Source: UBA7937 sp034419095
Lineage (GTDB): Bacteria > Chloroflexota > Anaerolineae > UBA7937
Reading direction: 5' to 3'
Length of the DNA: 10,770 nt
NCBI GenBank assembly: GCA_034419095.1
Contig: DAOULQ010000136.1
Coordinates: 1 to 10,770 of the forward strand
Under the pieces are notes generated by a model. It was not told the DNA's origin. It searched no databases and saw only the letters and a program-made list of their open reading frames with translations. Below are positions 6,781 to 10,770 of this stretch, piece after piece. Each line of letters opens with the position of its first letter. Position 1 is the first letter of the stretch. Position numbers and translations under genes: made by a program.

Positions 6781-6896
6781 GTCTTCTGGCTTTACTTGAA
6801 TCCATCCTTACCATCTTATCGTTTTCTTTAATAGCGCTGTTGCTTATTAAAAGCATGTACCATTTTATTTAATAAGTCAACCCTATATTGAACTTG
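6781..6896 (-). repeat. Direct repeat copy 2 (decayed duplicate of the fic promoter region)
   Basis: Second copy of the 6650-6760 block, further from the gene. The base pattern matching fic codons 2-7 is recognisable (CCAGAAGAC on the minus strand), but the ATG is lost. It keeps TTGACT as -35 box (6880-6875), but the position of the -10 box reads CATGCT, so it is probably dead as a promoter. The TTTAATA elements (6827-6833, 6845-6851 inverted, 6868-6874) are unchanged. It looks like a remnant of a second fic copy or of a local tandem duplication. Confidence 0.8.
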
Positions 6897-6911
6897 CTAG
6901 AAACAAGACGG

Positions 6912-7202
6912 TTATGTTCTATAGTCATGACCGTCCTGGTGGTGATCAGCAGTCAAGCGACCACCACCAGTCAGCTGAGGACCACCAGTCAGCCGAGGAC
7001 CACCAGCCAGCGGACGCCGAGGCCGACGACGACCATCACACTGCCGACGACCTGCCGCCGCCGTCGCCGTCACCATCACTGCCTCCTCCCTAACCACTAG
7101 GTGCACCACCACACCATCACCATCACCATCACCATCACCATCACCATCACCACCGCCAAGTGCTCCTCTCCCCTCTCTTCTCCTTATCATCCTCATCCCC
7201 AT
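6912..7202 (-). CDS. Doubtful 96-residue Gly/Asp-repeat basic protein
   Basis: An open frame whose ATG (7200-7202) is preceded by GGAGG with an ideal six-base gap (7209-7213). The protein has a basic start (MIRRREGRG), then GDGDGDGDGDGDG from the hexamer repeat, an Arg-rich middle (GRRRPRRPLAGG) and repeats of the GGPxLT type from the 18-base repeat. No family is recognised and the content follows the low-complexity DNA. It would be co-directional with fic, about 240 bases upstream of it. The ribosome site argues for coding; repeat-driven composition and lack of a convincing promoter argue against. Confidence 0.25.
   Translation of the reverse strand: MGMRMIRRREGRGALGGGDGDGDGDGDGDGVVVHLVVREEAVMVTATAAAGRRQCDGRRRPRRPLAGGPRLTGGPQLTGGGRLTADHHQDGHDYRT
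6914..7093 (+). other. Doubtful 59-codon His/Asp-rich open frame
   Basis: Starts ATG TTC TAT and encodes an acidic, His-rich peptide with two SAEDHQ repeats, an ADAEADDDHH patch and a Pro-rich end (LPPPSPSPSLPPP), then TAA at 7091. Within the repeats, third codon positions are mostly G or C. In the same frame past the stop, the hexamer repeat reads as 14 histidines and the frame stays open to TGA near 7235. It might thus be a metal-binding His-rich protein split by a stop, or simply repeat DNA. There is no Shine-Dalgarno sequence, and it is antisense to the 96-residue frame, so at most one of them is likely real. Confidence 0.15.
6963..7014. repeat. 18-base tandem repeat, nearly three units
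   Basis: The unit ACCACCAGTCAGCYGAGG occurs at 6963-6980 and 6981-6998, differing at one base, followed by a degraded partial third unit to about 7014. The length is a multiple of three, so it preserves frame on either strand: SAEDHQ on plus, or a GGPxLT-type unit on minus. It lies in a low-complexity island with no recognisable gene. Confidence 0.85.
7112..7150. repeat. (CACCAT)n hexamer repeat, 6.5 copies
   Basis: Six perfect CACCAT units and a final CAC, followed directly by another CAC. The plus strand reads as poly-His in one frame (14 consecutive CAC/CAT codons, 7112-7153); the minus strand reads as alternating Asp-Gly. As a simple sequence repeat it is prone to slippage, but steps of six bases would not shift frame. 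Confidence 0.9.
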
Positions 7203-7214
7203 CCACTGCCTCCG

Positions 7215-7243
7215 TTGAATATGTAAAGCGGCGATGATATAAT
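7215..7243 (+). promoter_or_regulatory. Promoter of the methyltransferase/radical SAM/glycosyltransferase operon
   Basis: TTGAAT (7215-7220), a 17-base spacer and a perfect TATAAT (7238-7243). Transcription would start at about 7250, which is the A of an ATG (7250-7252). The transcript may therefore begin leaderless with the 24-codon frame, then reach the methyltransferase start at 7332. Confidence 0.85.
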
Positions 7244-7249
7244 AAGGTT

Positions 7250-7324
7250 ATGAAGAAAGGGGCCTTCACCTTCGTCTTGCGCACCCATCTTCCCTATGAG
7301 GATGAGGGCCTTACCTTGATGTGA
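7250..7324 (+). pseudogene. 24-codon frame resembling a GH57 N-terminus: remnant or leader peptide
   Basis: Reads MKKGAFTFVLRTHLPYEDEG and a few more residues, then TGA at 7322-7324. The segment resembles the first strand of glycoside hydrolase family 57 proteins (branching enzymes, alpha-amylases), which begin with a pattern like G-x-F-x-x-VLHxHLPY containing the conserved HxHxP. Here the first His of that motif is Arg. No further GH57 sequence follows, so it is either a truncated remnant or a reused upstream ORF. The ATG coincides with the predicted transcription start, and its stop lies seven bases before the methyltransferase start codon, so the two could be translationally coupled. GH57 resemblance is from memory of the family motif over a short stretch. 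Confidence 0.5.
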
Positions 7325-7331
7325 GGGGAAG

Positions 7332-8141
7332 TTGGAAGAGTACAACGAAGGGCTAGGTGTGGTATATGAGCGGCTGGTGCTCAGTGATTACCTCGAGCAC
7401 CTTATGAAGCGATACCCCATCGAGCGCGTACTCGAAGCCCCCATCTACGGCATGGCCGGGGTTACGGGGATAAACAGCGTGCCTTTAGCCCAACGGGGCT
7501 GTCAGGTAACCCTGATCGATACGGACGCCCAACGATTGAAAAAGGTAGAGGAGGTTTGGCAAGAATTGGGACTACCCTGCAAATTGGTACATCTCCCCCA
7601 CCCGATCTCTTTTCCCTTTCCAGATGGCTCTTTCGAATTAGCCTGGAATTGGGCGGCCCTCTGGTATCTGGATGATGTGCCTGCTCTGCTTGGGGAACTG
7701 GCCCGCGTCTCAAAAAGACTGGTCTTCGTGGCCATGCCTAACCGGTGGCAGATCGGATACTGGTTGCGCAAGCACCTGATCGACAAGGAGTTCTTCACCC
7801 GGGTAGATGAAAAGTGGGTAGAAATAGAGAGGGTGAAGAGCGCCCTAAGGGAAGCGGGACTCGAGATCATCGAGGAAGGGGTTTTAGACATCCCCCCCTG
7901 GCCAGATACGGTGATGCCCGCTGCGGAGGTCATAAAGCGCCTGGGCATCAAATCCAAGCGATTAGAGGAGAGGTTCACCGGCCAAGGTTGGCAGTGGAGC
8001 ACCATGGACTATTACTTAGGTCACAAGCCAAACCTGATGGAAGAGGTACGTCGGTACACATGGCTAGAGAGGTTGCCCCTACCTTGGCGTCTGAAACTCC
8101 TCTGGGCCCATCACCGATACATACTAGGAAGGAAGGTCTGA
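7332..8141 (+). CDS. Class I SAM-dependent methyltransferase
   Basis: A 269-residue protein with a Methyltransf_11-like Rossmann fold. The SAM-binding segment runs VLEAPIYGMAGVTGINSVPL (residues 33-52), then the acidic end of strand 2, VTLIDTDAQRL (59-69). The motif IV region is PFPDGSFELAWNWAALWYLDD (95-115), followed by LLGELARVSKRLVFVAMPN. Motif I is unusual: the standard D/E-x-G-x-G-x-G is stretched to E-A-P-I-Y-G-M-A-G-V-T-G. The C-terminal 80 residues (FTGQGWQWSTMDYYLGHKP and a basic, Trp-rich end) may bind the acceptor or the membrane surface. The frame opens after a TGA at 7317-7319, with no ATG near; TTG at 7332 preceded by GAGGGG (7323-7328) is the best start, and GTG at 7359 is the alternative. 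First full gene of the plus-strand operon; it may modify the lipid or sugar product made with the genes downstream. Acceptor unknown. Confidence 0.85.
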   Translation: MEEYNEGLGVVYERLVLSDYLEHLMKRYPIERVLEAPIYGMAGVTGINSVPLAQRGCQVTLIDTDAQRLKKVEEVWQELGLPCKLVHLPHPISFPFPDGSFELAWNWAALWYLDDVPALLGELARVSKRLVFVAMPNRWQIGYWLRKHLIDKEFFTRVDEKWVEIERVKSALREAGLEIIEEGVLDIPPWPDTVMPAAEVIKRLGIKSKRLEERFTGQGWQWSTMDYYLGHKPNLMEEVRRYTWLERLPLPWRLKLLWAHHRYILGRKV

Positions 8142-8143
8142 AT

Positions 8144-9226
8144 TTGTTTAACCTCTTGCCTCGTCTCCCCCTCTATATCGCTTTCCACAGGTTCGGCAGG
8201 CCCCGACTCCTCCCCCTCAGCCTGGTGGTGAGCGTCACCTACCGGTGCAACTCCCGTTGCCTCACCTGCAACATCTGGCAAAAGCGATCGGAGGAGATGA
8301 GCCTAGAGGAGTGGCAACAGGTCTTCGCCAAGATAGGCAAGACGCCCTACTACCTCACCTTCAGCGGCGGGGAGCCGTTCCTGAGAGAGGATATAGTAGA
8401 ACTGGTAGCCGCAGCCTATGAAGAGTGTCGCCCGGCGATCATCACCATCCCCACCAACGGGCTGGCTTGGAGGGTCGTCCCCAAAAAGGTAGAGGAGATA
8501 CTCAAGGTAGCGCCGGGGGCTCAGGTGGGGATCAACCTCTCCCTCGACGATATCGGCCCCCGCCATGATGCTATCCGAGGCGTAGAGGGGAACTATGAGC
8601 GGGCCCTAAGGGCCTATGAGGATCTGCGCAGCCTCAATCACCCCCACCTCACCCTGGGTATCCACACCGTCGTCTCCCGTTTCAATGTAGAACGTTTGCC
8701 CAGCATCTACAAAGAGCTCAAAACTCTGGGCGCGGACATCTACATCAGCGAGGTAGCCGAGGAGAGGGAAGAACTGGGCACCATAGGGAGCGACATCACC
8801 CCCTCGCCCCAGGAGTACGCCATAGCCGCTGACTACCTCATAGCCGAGGCTCGAAAGGCTAAACCCTCAGGGCTGGCCAAGACTACGCAGGCGTTCCGGG
8901 GTTATTACTATGAATTGACGAAGCGAATCCTAAAGGAAAAAAGGCAGGTGATCCCTTGCTACGCCGGCTGGGCCTCGGGACATATAGCCCCCAACGGCGA
9001 TCTCTGGACCTGCTGTACTCGCGCCCAGCCGGTAGGAAATCTACGGGAGAGCGGCTACGATTTCGCCCCCCTCTGGTTTGGGGAGGAGGCGGCCCGGTTG
9101 CGCCGGAGCATAGCCGCTGGGGAGTGCTACTGCCCCATGGCCAACGCCAGCTACACTAATATGCTCCTCCATCTCCCCACCCTTTTGCGTGTAGCCCGAG
9201 TCCTCATATATGCTTTGGCATCCTGA
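8144..9226 (+). CDS. Radical SAM protein with SPASM/twitch-like C-terminus
   Basis: A 360-residue radical SAM enzyme. The 4Fe-4S cluster motif is CNSRCLTC (C35, C39, C42; the canonical CxxxCxxC), followed by the SAM-binding FSGGEPFLRED (73-83). The C-terminus has extra cysteines (C272, then IAPNGDLWTCC with C290-C291, and GECYC with C328 and C330), placed like the auxiliary-cluster ligands of SPASM/twitch proteins. The N-terminal residues 1-30 are hydrophobic and basic, perhaps membrane-associated. The start is TTG at 8144, two bases past the methyltransferase stop, with AGGAAGG ending seven bases before it. A longer in-frame extension back to 7814 would overlap the methyltransferase and is not coding-like. 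Between a methyltransferase and a membrane glycosyltransferase it probably modifies a lipid, sugar or peptide of the envelope. Its exact reaction cannot be inferred. Confidence 0.92.
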   Translation: MFNLLPRLPLYIAFHRFGRPRLLPLSLVVSVTYRCNSRCLTCNIWQKRSEEMSLEEWQQVFAKIGKTPYYLTFSGGEPFLREDIVELVAAAYEECRPAIITIPTNGLAWRVVPKKVEEILKVAPGAQVGINLSLDDIGPRHDAIRGVEGNYERALRAYEDLRSLNHPHLTLGIHTVVSRFNVERLPSIYKELKTLGADIYISEVAEEREELGTIGSDITPSPQEYAIAADYLIAEARKAKPSGLAKTTQAFRGYYYELTKRILKEKRQVIPCYAGWASGHIAPNGDLWTCCTRAQPVGNLRESGYDFAPLWFGEEAARLRRSIAAGECYCPMANASYTNMLLHLPTLLRVARVLIYALAS

Positions 9227-9233
9227 GGAGAAG

Positions 9234-10770
9234 ATGAAAAGAATCCGAGAGATCTACTCTCAATATCAGGACTTCGTTCTCCTCCTCATCCTCTTCATCG
9301 CCTTTCGCGTTATGGCCCTCCTCTTCTTCCGACCTGGGGGGTACATCGCCGATTACTCCGAGTTCAACACCGGTTACCTCGCTTTCGCCCGATGGTCAGA
9401 TAAGGGGCTTTATCCCTTCATCCACTATTGGCTGGAATGGCCTCCCCTCTTCCCCTGGCTGGTGGTCGGTATCTACCGCCTGAGCCTGCTCGTACCCTCT
9501 TGGGTTGACCCTCGACTTTGGTATGATACCCTTTTGGGCCTGGCTCTCCTCTTCTTCGAGATCGGCAACCTGGTGGTCATCTACCTATTAGCCCTAGAAC
9601 TCTACGATAAGGGGAAGGCCTTCAAGTGTGCCCTGATCTACACCCTTCTCTTCGCCCCTCTCTACTTCTGGTTGGGGTGGATAGATTCCATGCCTCTCTT
9701 CTTCCTCCTCCTGGGCCTCTATCTCCTCCTCAGACAACGAGCCACCTCCGCGGGGATAGCCTTGGGGCTGGGCTTCATGACCAAGATCACACCAGCCATA
9801 ATGCTAGCCGTAGGGTGGAAAGCCTTAAGGACCATGCGACGCAAAGTGGGCCTGTTTCTGGCTTTCGGGGTCATGGTCTTGGCTATCGCCGCCCCTTTCC
9901 TCCTCGCCCGCCCTCACTTTTTCATCGCCTCTTTCCGCAGCATGGTGGCTCGCTCATCCTGGGAGACGGTTTGGGCCCTCTTAGAGGGGTATTACTCCTA
10001 TGGGGTGGTAGCCGGGGACCGCTTCGACCCCCAGCCCAATGTGGCCACCCGCCCCTCCACCCTCCCCTGGCCCCTCATCACTTTAGCCTTCGCTCTTCTA
10101 TATCTCTGGCTGTTCACCCGATCATGGGGTGAGGAGAAGAGCCGCATCGTGGCCTTCGCCGGCCTGTCGATAAACCTCTTCACCTTGTATAACAAAGGGT
10201 ACAGCCCCCAATTCCTGATTCAACTCATCCCCTTCGTAGTTCTCCTCCTGCCCCATCTGCGAGGCGTTATCTATATCCTCCTCCTCGATACCCTAAACTT
10301 CTTGGAGGCTACGGTCTATTTCATCATGCTTCCGGACGAAAGATGGCTTCTGGTGGGGACGGTGCTTTGGCGCACCTTGATCATTTCGATCCTTTGCGCC
10401 GAATACTCGACCACCTTCTTCTCCCTTACAGAAGAATGGGGGGCCCGTCTTCGCCGCCGGGCCTTCGCCGCGCTGGTCGCAGCCTCGCTACTCATGGGCC
10501 TCTTGGGAGGCTACCGCCTGATGGGAGCCTACTATAGAGCCCGCTATGCCCAGGAAGAGTATCGGCCGGTGGTGGAGTTCCTACGGAGCACCGTCGAGCC
10601 CGGAGTTGCGGCTCTCATCCTCCCCGATCACGCCCTCTACCAGAGGCTATACCCCTTCTTGAGAAAGGAGATGACCCTCTACGTGGCGGAAGATAGAACG
10701 CTGCCCCATATCATAGAGGGTTACAGCGATATATGGCTTGTATCTCAAGAGGGAGAAGTCGAGACCTGGC
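9234..10770 (+). CDS. Polytopic GT-C-type glycosyltransferase (DUF2029/GT87-like), cut by the window edge
   Basis: An open frame of at least 512 residues running off the right edge. ATG at 9234 follows GAGGAG (9225-9230) by three bases and lies seven bases after the radical SAM stop. About ten or more hydrophobic helices are seen: near 13-32, 65-85, 98-120, 130-165, 172-195, 205-223, 278-295, 304-320, 328-350, 372-390 and 408-426. Family-like features include acidic residues in the first outer loop (IADYSEFN, 38-45), GLGFMTKITPAIMLAVGW (178-195) and the NKGYSPQFLIQLIPF block (320-334), which recalls the KxxSPQYLxWLLPF motif of DUF2029/GT87 polyprenyl-phosphate-sugar transferases. After the last helix a soluble outer domain begins (EYRPVVEFLRS, 442-451). 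Such enzymes transfer a sugar from a lipid carrier on the outer face of the membrane. Donor and acceptor are unknown. Confidence 0.82.
   Translation, partial: MKRIREIYSQYQDFVLLLILFIAFRVMALLFFRPGGYIADYSEFNTGYLAFARWSDKGLYPFIHYWLEWPPLFPWLVVGIYRLSLLVPSWVDPRLWYDTLLGLALLFFEIGNLVVIYLLALELYDKGKAFKCALIYTLLFAPLYFWLGWIDSMPLFFLLLGLYLLLRQRATSAGIALGLGFMTKITPAIMLAVGWKALRTMRRKVGLFLAFGVMVLAIAAPFLLARPHFFIASFRSMVARSSWETVWALLEGYYSYGVVAGDRFDPQPNVATRPSTLPWPLITLAFALLYLWLFTRSWGEEKSRIVAFAGLSINLFTLYNKGYSPQFLIQLIPFVVLLLPHLRGVIYILLLDTLNFLEATVYFIMLPDERWLLVGTVLWRTLIISILCAEYSTTFFSLTEEWGARLRRRAFAALVAASLLMGLLGGYRLMGAYYRARYAQEEYRPVVEFLRSTVEPGVAALILPDHALYQRLYPFLRKEMTLYVAEDRTLPHIIEGYSDIWLVSQEGEVETW

Noticed and set aside
6888..7100. 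Thr/Arg-rich plus-strand frame with TTG start
   Set aside because: Composition follows the tandem repeats, there is no ribosome site, and part of it lies in the decayed fic promoter copy.
6963..7150. Possible CRISPR-like array
   Set aside because: Units are 18 and 6 bases, contiguous and without spacers; no cas-like gene is nearby.
6650..7250. Insertion sequence or integrated element around fic
   Set aside because: No transposase, integrase, terminal inverted repeats or tRNA target is visible; the repeats are better explained by local duplication.
7814..8143. In-frame N-terminal extension of the radical SAM gene by 110 codons
   Set aside because: It lies wholly inside the methyltransferase gene in another frame, has no family resemblance, and a TTG with a good ribosome site lies at 8144 just before the conserved part.
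9626..10132. 168-codon frame overlapping the GT-C glycosyltransferase in another plus-strand frame
   Set aside because: Low-complexity Pro/Leu/His product; the frame from 9234 encodes a coherent polytopic membrane protein over the same bases.

Overview
The window looks like chromosomal DNA of a bacterium, not an archaeon. Three sigma-70-type promoters (near-consensus -35 and -10 boxes, 17-nt spacers) and good Shine-Dalgarno sequences are visible. Most genes are GC-rich (some stretches about two thirds G+C by hand count) and packed head to tail. The mix of acyl-CoA dehydrogenase, EtfB, YtcJ-type amidohydrolase, radical SAM and GT-C genes would suit an uncultivated Chloroflexota-like anaerobe, but that placement is a guess from gene content and general protein resemblance.

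Left block (about 1-5380, minus strand): one tight operon read leftward from a promoter at 5352-5380. Order of transcription: acyl-CoA dehydrogenase, electron-transfer flavoprotein beta subunit, YtcJ-type amidohydrolase, unknown four-helix membrane protein, EamA/DMT transporter, histidine phosphatase (cut by the window edge). Intergenic gaps are +1, 0, +21, -4 and +1 bases. The dehydrogenase passes electrons to ETF, but the usual partner etfA is absent. The membrane protein is clearly more AT-rich than its neighbours, as if inserted later. The operon's 5' leader carries three mutually exclusive pairing arms that could open or close the ribosome binding site.

Middle block (5430-7250): a Fic-family AMP-transferase gene on the minus strand, with its own terminator and a near-perfect promoter. 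The promoter region, including the first Fic codons, is present twice in tandem (6650-6760 and 6781-6896). In the outer copy the -10 box is ruined, but TTTAATA-type sites, likely operators, are kept. Beyond it lies a low-complexity island (about 6900-7200) with an 18-base tandem repeat and a (CACCAT)n hexamer repeat. Open frames there on both strands are of uncertain reality.

Right block (7215-10770, plus strand): a strong promoter is followed at once by a 24-codon reading frame resembling the N-terminus of a GH57 glycosidase, either a gene remnant or a leader peptide. Next come a SAM methyltransferase, a radical SAM protein with extra C-terminal cysteines, and a large polytopic GT-C-type glycosyltransferase that runs off the right edge. 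The first two appear to start with TTG. This set suggests a modified glycolipid or envelope-glycan pathway; the product is unknown.
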